Below are positions 1 to 5,727 of a stretch of 10,816 bases of DNA, piece by piece. This DNA is from Chloroflexota bacterium. Its GTDB lineage: Bacteria > Chloroflexota > Limnocylindria > P2-11E. Each line of letters starts with the position of its first letter. Position 1 is the stretch's first letter. A program made the position numbers and the translations under genes. Below the pieces are notes generated by a model. It saw nothing but the letters and a program-made list of their open reading frames with translations, was not told the DNA's origin and searched no databases. The stretch is taken from contig VGPA01000029.1 of NCBI GenBank assembly GCA_016875665.1, positions 1 to 10,816 on the forward strand, written 5' to 3'.

Positions 1-358
1 CGCGGATGCGCTCCGCTTCGGCGCGCGCCTCGTTGCGCATCTGGGTCGCCGCCGCTTCGGCCGCCTGCGCCGCACGCTCGGCGAGCGCCGCCGCTTCGCG
101 GCGGGCTTCGGCGAGCAGACGCTCGACCTCCGCCTTCATCTCCTCGCGGTCGCGCTTCGCCGTGGCGGCGGCCTCGAGACCCTCGCGGATTCGGGCTGCC
201 CGCTGGGCGAGCGTGCTGGTGATCGGGCCCCACAGGAACTTCTGGAGCAGGAACACGAGGATGAGGAACTGGACGAGCGCGACCAGCACCCAGTAGGGCT
301 GGACGATCAGTCCGGGTCCTGCGGCCGCCTCCTCAGCCAGGCTTGGCGAGAACAGCAC
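1..358 (-). CDS. atpF: ATP synthase subunit b, N-terminal part (runs off window)
   Basis: This is subunit b of the Fo sector, part of the peripheral stalk that holds F1 against the rotating c-ring. The reading frame opens two codons after the atpE stop, and the first usable start is GTG at 358-356; about 119 codons are present before the gene leaves the window. The product has a short polar N-terminus, one membrane helix at about residues 22-43 (Y22 to W43, followed by GPI), then a long charged Ala/Glu/Arg-rich stretch typical of the dimeric coiled-coil stalk. Its position directly after atpE matches the canonical atpB-atpE-atpF order. No good Shine-Dalgarno precedes the GTG, and the gap to atpE is three bases, so coupling to atpE translation is likely. 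A slightly later start cannot be excluded. The family call is secure. Confidence 0.93.
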   Translation of the reverse strand, partial: MLFSPSLAEEAAAGPGLIVQPYWVLVALVQFLILVFLLQKFLWGPITSTLAQRAARIREGLEAAATAKRDREEMKAEVERLLAEARREAAALAERAAQAAEAAATQMRNEARAEAERIR

Positions 359-361
359 CGC

Positions 362-586
362 CTAGCCGATCCGGGTCCAGAGCAGGATGCCGAGCACGAA
401 CGAGAGGATCCCCAGGCCCTCCGCGAGCGCGCCGCCGAGGATGAGCGTGGTGCGGATGGTGCCGGCGGCGTCGGGGTTGCGACCGATCGCCTCGGCGGCC
501 TTGGCCGTCGCGAGACCCACGCCGATGCTGGGACCGAGGACACCCAGGCCGACGGCGATACCGGCGGCCAGACCAGCGAACTCCAC
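362..586 (-). CDS. atpE: ATP synthase subunit c (proteolipid)
   Basis: This is the ion-carrying ring subunit of Fo, 74 residues, the usual length. It is a hairpin of two membrane helices: helix 1 (about 5-30) carries the small-residue packing motif (GLGVLGPSIGVG), then the polar loop R36-N37-P38, and helix 2 (about 46-70) carries the ion-binding carboxylate E56 in GGALAEGLGIL. The residues next to E56 are Gly and Leu, and helix 1 lacks the Gln of sodium-type rings, so proton coupling is inferred. The start is GTG at 586-584, preceded by an AGGGAG Shine-Dalgarno about seven bases upstream (594-599), one of the better ribosome sites in the window and in keeping with the high expression needed for a ring subunit. 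It lies 23 bases after atpB and three before atpF. Confidence 0.97.
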   Translation of the reverse strand: MEFAGLAAGIAVGLGVLGPSIGVGLATAKAAEAIGRNPDAAGTIRTTLILGGALAEGLGILSFVLGILLWTRIG

Positions 587-609
587 GTCAGATCTCCCTT
601 AACGCGATT

Positions 610-1470
610 TCAGGCAGCGACTTGTCCAGGTGCGTGACCGTGTGCGGGCGCGTGACCGTGCGACCCCTGCGCGTGTCCCTCCCCGTGTGATTCGTCGTGC
701 GAGTCGTGCGACTCGAGCGCGAACAGGAAGTACATGATCGTGAGCAGCATGAAGACGAGCGACTGCACGAGGCCGACGAACAGCTCCAGGCCAACGAACG
801 GCAGCGCGAAGCCGGGCACGATGAGCAGGGCGGCCATGACCCCGAGCGTGATCTCGCCGCCGAACATATTCCCCCAGAGACGGAGCGTCAGCGTGAGGAG
901 CCGGAACACCTCGCTGAAGAACTCGATCAGGCCGACGATGACCATGATCACGCCGACGAGCACACCTTCCTTGAAGCCGCTGAAGTTGATCCAGCGCGAG
1001 ACGTAGCCGAACCCGTTCGCCCGGAAGCCGGTGAACTGGTAGAGCACGAACACCGTGAGCGCGAGCGCGAAGTTCACGTGATAGTCGGCGGTGGGCTTGT
1101 GCAGCCACGAGGTCTGGGTCAGCAGCGGGACGACCGAGATCCAGTTCGAGAGCAGGATGAACAGGAACAGCGTGCCCAGCAGCGGCACGCGCTTCACCGC
1201 CTCCTCGCCGCCCACACCGCGGATGAAGTCGACCAGCCCCTCGACGACCATCTCGACGAAGTTCTGGATCCCGCTGGGGACCCCCTTCATGCGCGCCGTG
1301 GCGAGGATGGCGAGAACGGTCAGGACCGCCATCACCAGCAGCATCGCCAGGTGGGAGCTCGTGTAGGAGACGGGACCGATGGAGAAGAGCGGATGCCCGG
1401 TGAATGCCGGGACGTGGATCTCGGGGTAGTGGAAGCCCTTCGGGAAGAGGAACTGGATCAGCGCGTCCAC
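610..1470 (-). CDS. atpB: ATP synthase subunit a with His-rich C-terminal tail
   Basis: This is the Fo stator subunit that forms the two proton half-channels next to the c-ring. The 286-residue product has the family's membrane helices. The essential helix carries the stator arginine R197 in LRLWGN, the last helix pair contains Q236 in GLVQSLVF, and an earlier conserved segment is ADYHVNFALAL (128-138). The start is GTG at 1470-1468, ten bases after the atpZ/I stop. The C-terminus is unusual: from about residue 254 to 280 it is a hydrophilic run with eight histidines among Ser, Asp, Gly and Ala, including two copies of HGHAP. Subunit a normally ends soon after its last helix, so the tail is an extension. 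By the known topology of subunit a it should face the cytoplasm. Assignment is certain; the tail's role is unknown. Confidence 0.97.
   Translation of the reverse strand: MDALIQFLFPKGFHYPEIHVPAFTGHPLFSIGPVSYTSSHLAMLLVMAVLTVLAILATARMKGVPSGIQNFVEMVVEGLVDFIRGVGGEEAVKRVPLLGTLFLFILLSNWISVVPLLTQTSWLHKPTADYHVNFALALTVFVLYQFTGFRANGFGYVSRWINFSGFKEGVLVGVIMVIVGLIEFFSEVFRLLTLTLRLWGNMFGGEITLGVMAALLIVPGFALPFVGLELFVGLVQSLVFMLLTIMYFLFALESHDSHDESHGEGHAQGSHGHAPAHGHAPGQVAA
632..660. repeat. 18-bp tandem duplication in the atpB tail
   Basis: The 11-base string gcgtgaccgtg occurs at 632-642 and again at 650-660, an 18-base period. It encodes two successive HGHAP(A/G) units in the histidine-rich C-terminus of subunit a. 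The spacing keeps frame, so the tail appears to have grown by in-frame tandem duplication. Confidence 0.75.
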
Positions 1471-1480
1471 GTGTCTGCTC

Positions 1481-1810
1481 TCACTCCCCTCGTTCCTTCT
1501 TCGCCTCGGCTTGCCGCTCCGCCTCGTCGATCTCCGCCTGCCAGCGCCGCCCCGCCTCGCGCGCCCGTTCGCTGGCCTCCCCGGTCGGGTTGTCCTCGAC
1601 GAAGCGCTTGATTGAGGTCGCGACGCCGAACCCGGCGAGCGCCATCCCCATGAAGATCAGACCCAGCAGTCCCCAGGGCGAGGTGCCGAGGGCCTCGTCC
1701 ACACGAAGCCCGAGCCAGGCGCCTGCGGCGATCGGGACCGCGATGATGAGTCCGACCTGGCCCAGGATCGCCGCGTTCGACCGCGCTCCACCCGGGGTAG
1801 GAGAAGTCAC
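1481..1810 (-). CDS. atpZ: AtpZ/AtpI-family ATP synthase accessory membrane protein
   Basis: This is a small membrane protein of the AtpI/AtpZ family, known to assist c-ring assembly or to form a Mg2+/Ca2+ transporter next to the ATP synthase. The 109 residues contain two membrane helices (about 13-34 and 45-67), with the family signature between them: GLRVDEALGTSPWGLLG (34-50), a Gly-rich helix 1, an acidic residue, and GTxPWG. A charged, probably helical or coiled-coil tail follows (about 78-108). It is the first gene of the atp group, ten bases before atpB, as expected. The start is GTG at 1810-1808, with no clear Shine-Dalgarno. The AtpZ label is preferred over AtpI from the short two-helix form; the two names are used loosely and the distinction is inference. 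Confidence 0.85.
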   Translation of the reverse strand: MTSPTPGGARSNAAILGQVGLIIAVPIAAGAWLGLRVDEALGTSPWGLLGLIFMGMALAGFGVATSIKRFVEDNPTGEASERAREAGRRWQAEIDEAERQAEAKKERGE

Positions 1811-1881
1811 GCCACGCGTGAGTGTACGGGACCGTAGCCGTACTCGCAGGATGCGCGCGGGTCTGTGAAAGTTCCCTCGAA
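1811..1881. promoter_or_regulatory. Divergent intergenic region, probable atp operon and GNAT promoters
   Basis: These 71 bases separate the minus-strand atp genes from the plus-strand GNAT gene, so start sites for both are expected here. I see no convincing sigma70-type -35/-10 pair; the nearest for the atp direction is a TACACT box just before atpZ, without a matching -35. There is an inverted repeat GTACGG (1824-1829) / CCGTAC (1838-1843) around an 8-base spacer that contains a third CCGTA, and an 8-base palindrome CACGCGTG (1813-1820). Either could be an operator. The role is inferred from layout only. Confidence 0.4.
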
Positions 1882-2298
1882 ATGGGTATTCGGCCCGCCT
1901 CCCCGGCGGACGCCCCGGCCATGGCGGGACTGCTCGGCGAGCTCGGCTACCCCGCCAGCGATGCCGAGGTGCGGGACCGCCTGCTCGGCACCGACGCGCG
2001 CGACCTGGTGTTCGTCGCGGACGACGAGGGTGTGGTCATCGGACTCTGCGCTGTCCACATCGGTCCCCAGTTCCATCGTGCGCGGCCGGTCGCGAGGATC
2101 GTGTCGCTGGTCGTCGCCGACGCGCACCGGGGACGGAACTGGGGCCTGCGCCTGGTGCAGCACGCGGTCGAGTCGGCTCGTGAACGGGGCTGCGGCCTCG
2201 TCGAGCTGACCTCGCGGAAGGAACGCACCGACGCGCACGGGTTCTGCGAGACCGCGGGCTTCGCGCGCACGGGGCTCCGCTTCAGCCGCGAGCTGTGA
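1882..2298 (+). CDS. GNAT-family N-acetyltransferase
   Basis: This is a 138-residue single-domain acyl-CoA N-acyltransferase. The order of elements is typical: an N-terminal MGIRPASPADAPAMAGL strand and helix, a central strand with the acyl-CoA-binding motif A (VVADAHRGRNWGLRLVQHA, 77-95), and motif B with GFCETAGF (120-127) near the end. The phosphate-binding loop usually reads R-x-x-G-x-G/A; here it is R83-G-R-N86-W-G88, so one glycine is replaced by Asn. The ATG at 1882 is chosen because homology to the family begins there, although the frame is open back to a GTG at 1822. The substrate cannot be told from sequence. It faces the atp genes divergently and converges with the DUF72 gene 27 bases away, so it looks like an accessory gene placed in the wecA-atp junction. 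Confidence 0.88.
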   Translation: MGIRPASPADAPAMAGLLGELGYPASDAEVRDRLLGTDARDLVFVADDEGVVIGLCAVHIGPQFHRARPVARIVSLVVADAHRGRNWGLRLVQHAVESARERGCGLVELTSRKERTDAHGFCETAGFARTGLRFSREL

Positions 2299-2325
2299 GC
2301 CCGAGCCGGGCCGCCAGCGCCGAGG

Positions 2326-3219
2326 TCACGATGCGCGCAGCATCACCATGAGCTGCTCGGCGTTCCTGACCGCCTTGTCCTCGAAGCAGTTGTTCATCAG
2401 CAGATGCACCTCCTCGGCGTCGGACTCCAGGCGGCGGATCGCCGGCACCCACGCCTCGAGCTCGCGCTCCGAATAGAGGTAGTTGAAGCGCTGCGCGGCG
2501 GTGATCCCGCGCTGCTCCCATGTCTCGGCGTTGCGCCCGTGGAAGCGGACGATCGCGAGCTCCGGCGCGGTGACCTCCGCGACCGGCGGCACGCTCGAAC
2601 GGAATCCCTGCGGCTCGTCGACGGCGACGAACGTGAGCCCGCGGTCGCGCAGGAAGCGCATCGTGCCGAGCCGCTCGTTGCCGGCGAGCCAGGCTCCGCT
2701 GCGCAGCTCAACCGCGAGCCGGTCGTCGGGCAGGAGGTCGCGGATCCGCTCGATCGCGGCGAGCGAGGCGTTGCTCGGAAGGAACCAGTCGGGGAACTGG
2801 AGCAAGATGGCGCCGAGCTTCCCCGCCGCTCGCAGCGGCGCGAGCGCGATCCAGAAGCGGGCATGCACCTCGAGCAGGAGGTCGTCCGGGAAATCCTTGG
2901 GATAGAGGCGGCGCTTCGCCGCGGCTGCGACCGGGAGCGCCTCGCGGATGTCGCGCGGCAGGCGGGCGGTCTCGGCCGGATGGCCCGTGATCGTCGCGAA
3001 CGCTTTCACGTTCATGGTGAATCCGTCCGGGGTGCGCTCGGCCCAGCGCCGCGACTGCGCGGGATCGGGGATCGCGTAGTAGGAGGCGTCGAGCTCGACG
3101 ATCGGGAACCGCCCGGCGTAGTAGCGCAGCCGCCGTTCCGCGTCGCTGGCCACACCCTTCGGGTACCAGCCAGAGTCCACGAGCGTACGGTCGGCCCAGG
3201 AGCAGGTGCCGACCTTGAG
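2326..3219 (-). CDS. DUF72 (YecE-like) family protein
   Basis: This is a TIM-barrel-like protein of the DUF72/YecE family, whose biochemical function is not established. All the usual signatures are seen in order: LKVGTCSW at the N-terminus, YPKG, VELDASYYAIP, FTMNVKAF, GAILLQFPDWF, VELR, VDEP, RFHGRN, and near the C-terminus MNNCFEDKAVRNAEQL. The start is a problem. Family homology begins at about 3219, where the codon is CTC. The only in-frame starts upstream are TTG at 3315 and ATG at 3342, both inside the wecA-like gene, and the next downstream is GTG at 3180, which would remove the first barrel strand. The coordinates given are the homology-supported extent. A GGGAG string lies just before 3219 and the wecA-like stop is 16 bases upstream, so translational coupling is likely. 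Family call sure, start unsure. Confidence 0.88.
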   Translation of the reverse strand, partial: LKVGTCSWADRTLVDSGWYPKGVASDAERRLRYYAGRFPIVELDASYYAIPDPAQSRRWAERTPDGFTMNVKAFATITGHPAETARLPRDIREALPVAAAAKRRLYPKDFPDDLLLEVHARFWIALAPLRAAGKLGAILLQFPDWFLPSNASLAAIERIRDLLPDDRLAVELRSGAWLAGNERLGTMRFLRDRGLTFVAVDEPQGFRSSVPPVAEVTAPELAIVRFHGRNAETWEQRGITAAQRFNYLYSERELEAWVPAIRRLESDAEEVHLLMNNCFEDKAVRNAEQLMVMLRAS

Positions 3220-3235
3220 GTGACTCCCGCCGGTC

Positions 3236-4318
3236 CTATTCGTCGTCGCTGCGAACCGTCGCCTTGGATGTTCGGGTGGAGAGCGCGAGCACCGCGATCC
3301 CGAACACGATCGCAAGCGCCCCGAACGAGAGCAGGACGACACCGCCGGACGCGAGGAGGGCGAGCGCGCCGAGCACGAGCGTCAGCCCGTAGATGATCAG
3401 CACCGCCTGGGGATGGCTCACGCCCACATCGAGCAGGCGGTAGTGGAAATGGCCGCGATCCGGCGAGTACGGGGACTGGCCGCGGATGACGCGCCGGAGC
3501 AGGACGTAGAACGCGTCCACGATCGGCACGCCAAGGACCAGGAGCACGGCGGCGACCTTGGCCGTGCCGAAGATCGCGAACACCGCGAGCAGCGTCGCGA
3601 TGAAGGTCACGCCGGTGGTCCCGAGGAAGAGCCGTGCGGGATGGAAGTTGAACACGAGGAATCCGCAGATCGCGCCGCCGAGCGAGAAGGCCATCCACGC
3701 CACGAACGGCTCGTTCACCTGCGGCAAGAGGGCGAGGCCCCCGAGCGTGAAGGCCGCGATCGCGGAGACGCCGGCGGCAAGGCCGTCGAGCCCGTCGATG
3801 AAGTTGAGCGCGACGTTCATCCCCACGATCCAGAACATCGTGAACGCCACGGCCAGCACGGGCGAGAGCGCGACGAGCCCGCCGGCGCTGAACGGGTCGT
3901 CGATGAACTCGATGCGGATGCCGGCCGCGACGATCACCGCCGCGACGAGCAGGAGCCCGATCAGCTGCCAGCGCGCGCGCAACTCGAACACGTCGTCGAC
4001 GAAGCCGAGGGTCAGGCCGAGAAACGCCGCGAGTGCGGTGACCGTGAAGCGCGGCGAGCGGACTTCTTCTGGAATCAGGAACGGGCCGCCGGCCACGCGG
4101 TCCACGAGCCAGCAGACGAAGATCGTGACCCCGAACGCGGCCGCGATGGCCAGGCCGCCTGGGCGTGGGATCGGACGCTCGTGCTGGCGGCGGCCGCCCG
4201 GCAGGTCGAGCATGCGCATCCGCGTCGCGAACGCCAGGACCCCGGGCGCCAGAAGCACCGCCAGCAGTCCCGCCACGATCGGCGAGACGACAAGCAGGAC
4301 GGCGGTCGGGGTCAGCAT
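3236..4318 (-). CDS. WecA/TagO/MraY-family polyprenyl-phosphate HexNAc-1-P transferase-like protein
   Basis: Members of this family transfer a sugar-1-phosphate from a UDP-sugar to a C55-type lipid phosphate on the cytoplasmic face of the membrane, the first step of envelope glycopolymer synthesis. The 360-residue product has about ten or eleven membrane helices and the motifs HERPIPRPGG (46-55), GFVDD with D108/D109, NFIDGLDGLAAG with D175/D178, and VPIVDAFYVLLRR. Two key places differ: the usual FMGDxGS motif reads FLGTTGV, so the catalytic Asp is Thr at 234, and the HxHH loop reads H290-F-H292-Y293. The enzyme may be altered or inactive. ATG at 4318 is preferred because the family N-terminus (MLTPTAVLL) begins there; no clear Shine-Dalgarno is seen. 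It lies between upp and the atp genes, where a wecA/tagO gene is often found. It diverges from the cyclase gene, with 35 bases between them. Confidence 0.88.
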   Translation of the reverse strand: MLTPTAVLLVVSPIVAGLLAVLLAPGVLAFATRMRMLDLPGGRRQHERPIPRPGGLAIAAAFGVTIFVCWLVDRVAGGPFLIPEEVRSPRFTVTALAAFLGLTLGFVDDVFELRARWQLIGLLLVAAVIVAAGIRIEFIDDPFSAGGLVALSPVLAVAFTMFWIVGMNVALNFIDGLDGLAAGVSAIAAFTLGGLALLPQVNEPFVAWMAFSLGGAICGFLVFNFHPARLFLGTTGVTFIATLLAVFAIFGTAKVAAVLLVLGVPIVDAFYVLLRRVIRGQSPYSPDRGHFHYRLLDVGVSHPQAVLIIYGLTLVLGALALLASGGVVLLSFGALAIVFGIAVLALSTRTSKATVRSDDE

Positions 4319-4353
4319 GGCGGAAGGATATGGTCCGGTGGCACGATGGGAGC

Positions 4354-4947
4354 GTGAGCGGTCCACAGGGAGAGCGCGGGCGCGAAGCGGAGGTCACCGT
4401 GATGATGGCCGACCTGCGCGGCTTCACGCGCATGGTCGAGCGGCTCGCGCCCGCCGACGCGGTTGCGCTCCTGGACGAGGGCCTCACGCTGCTCGCGCGC
4501 CCCGTGCTCGCGGCCGAGGGCACGGTGGACAAGTACATCGGCGACGGAGTCCTGGCGTTCTTCGAAGGCGCGGGTCACGCCGAAACCGCTCTTGCGACGG
4601 CGCAGCGCATCCTCGCTGCCATCGACGCCGACAACGCCGCGCACCCCGACCGCATTCCGTGGCGCGTCGGCGTCGCCCTGCACAGCGGGCGCGCGATGAT
4701 CGGGACGATCGGCCCGGCGGAGCGCCGCGAGTACACGCTCGTGGGTGACGTGGTGAACGTCGTGGCGCGGCTGGAGGAGGTCGCCAAGCAGCATGAGCTG
4801 CGTCTGGTTGCCTCCACGCAAACGGTGCGCCTTGCGCCTCGCGGCGGCAAGGCCTTCAGCGGGCCGGAACTCCAGCCCCTGCGCGGCCGCGCCGCACCGC
4901 TCGAGGTGTTCGACCTGCCCAATACGGAGGCGCATCCCTGGGATTGA
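4354..4947 (+). CDS. Stand-alone class III adenylate/guanylate cyclase
   Basis: This is a 197-residue class III nucleotide cyclase catalytic domain that makes a cyclic nucleotide from an NTP as a homodimer. All catalytic positions are present: metal-binding D20 (MADLRGFT) and D64 (KYIGDGVLAFF), the purine-selecting pair K60 and T128 (EYTLVGD), and transition-state residues N135 and R139 (VNVVAR). The spacing agrees with known cyclases (44 residues between the metal Asps). Lys plus Thr is the adenylate cyclase pattern of class IIIb, so cAMP is the inferred product. No receptor, HAMP or membrane segment is attached, so it is probably cytosolic and regulated by partner, ion or bicarbonate. The start could be GTG at 4354 (chosen) or ATG at 4330, each with a purine-rich stretch that is too close. 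It diverges from the wecA-like gene and converges with upp. Confidence 0.88.
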   Translation: MSGPQGERGREAEVTVMMADLRGFTRMVERLAPADAVALLDEGLTLLARPVLAAEGTVDKYIGDGVLAFFEGAGHAETALATAQRILAAIDADNAAHPDRIPWRVGVALHSGRAMIGTIGPAERREYTLVGDVVNVVARLEEVAKQHELRLVASTQTVRLAPRGGKAFSGPELQPLRGRAAPLEVFDLPNTEAHPWD

Positions 4948-4967
4948 CGGGCACGCCCCCTGATACC

Positions 4968-4997
4968 CGCACCTCAGGTGCGCTCGCCCGCGCGAGC
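4968..4997. terminator. Paired GC hairpins between convergent genes
   Basis: Between the cyclase stop and the upp stop are two adjacent inverted repeats: CGCACCT-c-AGGTGCG (4968-4982) and GCTCGC-CCGC-GCGAGC (4982-4997). The second ends one base before the upp stop codon. Neither is followed by a T run on either strand, so they are not classical intrinsic terminators. Their position between convergent genes suggests a shared stop or RNA-end protection. Function is inferred from position. Confidence 0.4.
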
Positions 4998-4998
4998 G

Positions 4999-5631
4999 TC
5001 ATCCGGTTCCGAACTGACGGTCCCCCGCATCGCCCAGTCCAGGCACGATGAACTTGTCCGCGTTCAGCGCGTCGTCCACGCTCGCGACGTGGATCGGGAC
5101 GTCGGGGTGCGCCGCACTGAGTGCGGCCACGCCGTCGGGCGACGCGATGATCCCGACGTAGCTGATCTTCCGTACGCCCGCCCGCTTCAGGATGTCCACG
5201 GTCGCGATGGCCGAGCCGCCGGTGGCGAGCATCGGATCGAGCACCAGGCAGTGCTGCACGTCGGCGGGCGCCGGCAGGCGGTTGTAGTACTCGACGGGCT
5301 GGGCGGTCCGCTCGTCGCGGAAGATGCCGATGTGCCACACCCGCGCCTCGGGCAGGAGCAGGAGCGCGGCGTCGACCATCCCGATGCCGGCGCGCAGGAT
5401 CGGCACGAGCCCGATGCGCTCGGCGAGGACGGCACCCTTCGCCACGGCGAGGGGCGTGCGCACCTCGGTCTCGACGACGGGCATGCCCGCGGTCGCCTCA
5501 TAGAGCAACAGCGCCGCGATCTCGCCCACGAGCGCGCGGAACTGGGGAGGCGGAGTCCGCGCATCGCGCAGACGCGCGAGCTTCTCCCGAACCAGCGGGT
5601 GCGCCGACACCCGGAGGCCCGCCTCGCGCAA
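4999..5631 (-). CDS. upp: Uracil phosphoribosyltransferase
   Basis: This pyrimidine salvage enzyme makes UMP from uracil and PRPP in the cytosol. The 210-residue length is standard. Visible are HPLVREKLARLRD at the N-terminus (11-23), GLVPILRAGIGMVDA (74-88), HIGIFRDERT, EYYNRLP, the PRPP-binding loop LDPMLATGGSA (131-141) and the uracil-binding end VPGLGDAGDRQFGT (196-209). The start is TTG at 5631-5629: an in-frame TAG lies immediately before it and homology begins within about ten residues; GTG at 5610 is the alternative. An IS481-type element sits directly upstream, its border four bases from the TTG. The IS end contributes a GGAG (5636-5639) that may serve as Shine-Dalgarno. Transcription from the glyA side now has to cross the IS, so expression may be reduced. 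The protein itself looks intact. Confidence 0.95.
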   Translation of the reverse strand: MREAGLRVSAHPLVREKLARLRDARTPPPQFRALVGEIAALLLYEATAGMPVVETEVRTPLAVAKGAVLAERIGLVPILRAGIGMVDAALLLLPEARVWHIGIFRDERTAQPVEYYNRLPAPADVQHCLVLDPMLATGGSAIATVDILKRAGVRKISYVGIIASPDGVAALSAAHPDVPIHVASVDDALNADKFIVPGLGDAGDRQFGTG

Positions 5632-5635
5632 CTAG
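5632..5635. repeat. CTAG target-site duplication, left copy
   Basis: CTAG directly abuts the left IS end. The same four bases abut the right end at 6672-6675. The flanking bases differ (aCTAGc and cCTAGt), so the duplication is four bases. IS481 itself is known to target NCTAGN sites. Confidence 0.8.
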
Positions 5636-5661
5636 CTCCACTGCCCAGAGACACCGTTGAC
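5636..5661 (+). repeat. Left terminal inverted repeat of the IS
   Basis: Compared with the reverse complement of 6646-6671, 17 of 26 positions agree. The matches are concentrated in CTGCCC (positions 6-11 from the end) and CGTTGAC (20-26), which are likely transposase contact blocks. The inner block includes most of the TTGACA promoter-like box. Confidence 0.75.
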
Positions 5662-5662
5662 A
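5657..5662 (+). promoter_or_regulatory. Candidate -35 box of the transposase promoter
   Basis: A perfect TTGACA lies 71 bases before the transposase start, at the inner edge of the left inverted repeat and pointing inward. No good -10 element follows at 16-18 bases (the segment reads ggcttgct). A transcript begun at the expected distance, about 5692-5698, would lack the left arm of the downstream hairpin. This is a plausible but unproven promoter. Confidence 0.4.
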
Positions 5663-5666
5663 AAAG

Positions 5667-5725
5667 GAGAGCCCTCCGGGCTTGCTTGTGGTGACTGAAA
5701 CCGCAACAAGCCAAGGAGGGCTCTC
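5667..5725. promoter_or_regulatory. Long hairpin over the transposase ribosome binding site
   Basis: Three stem blocks pair almost perfectly: GAGAGCCCTCC (5667-5677) with GGAGGGCTCTC (5715-5725), GGCTTG (5679-5684) with CAAGCC (5707-5712), and TTGTGGT (5686-5692) with ACCGCAA (5700-5706, one G-T pair), closing a 7-base loop. The transposase Shine-Dalgarno AAGGAGG (5713-5719) lies in the right arm. Outside it, GAGACACC (5648-5655) can pair with GGTGTCTC (5727-5734), which contains the GTG start. A transcript entering from outside the IS would fold and hide the start; one begun inside would not. On the minus strand the same stem is followed by CTTTTG and resembles an intrinsic terminator. The structure is seen in sequence; both roles are inferred. 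Confidence 0.75.
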
Positions 5726-5727
5726 TG

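Noticed and set aside
697..1611. Long plus-strand open frame opposite atpB and atpZ
   Set aside because: Composition is Arg/Glu/His-rich with no family features, as expected for the antisense of a high-GC gene; the minus-strand genes are certain.
1822..1881. Extended N-terminus of the GNAT protein from GTG 1822
   Set aside because: The extra 20 residues do not resemble the family and would fill the shared promoter region; ATG 1882 fits the fold start.
4968..4997. Small RNA gene or attachment site in the cyclase-upp gap
   Set aside because: Only two short GC hairpins without promoter, T tract or tRNA-like sequence; best left as a possible terminator region.
5659..5690. Outward promoter from the IS end driving upp (TTGTCA on the minus strand)
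   Set aside because: A 5-of-6 match to the -35 consensus exists, but the segment 17 bases downstream (TGGAGC) does not resemble a -10 box.
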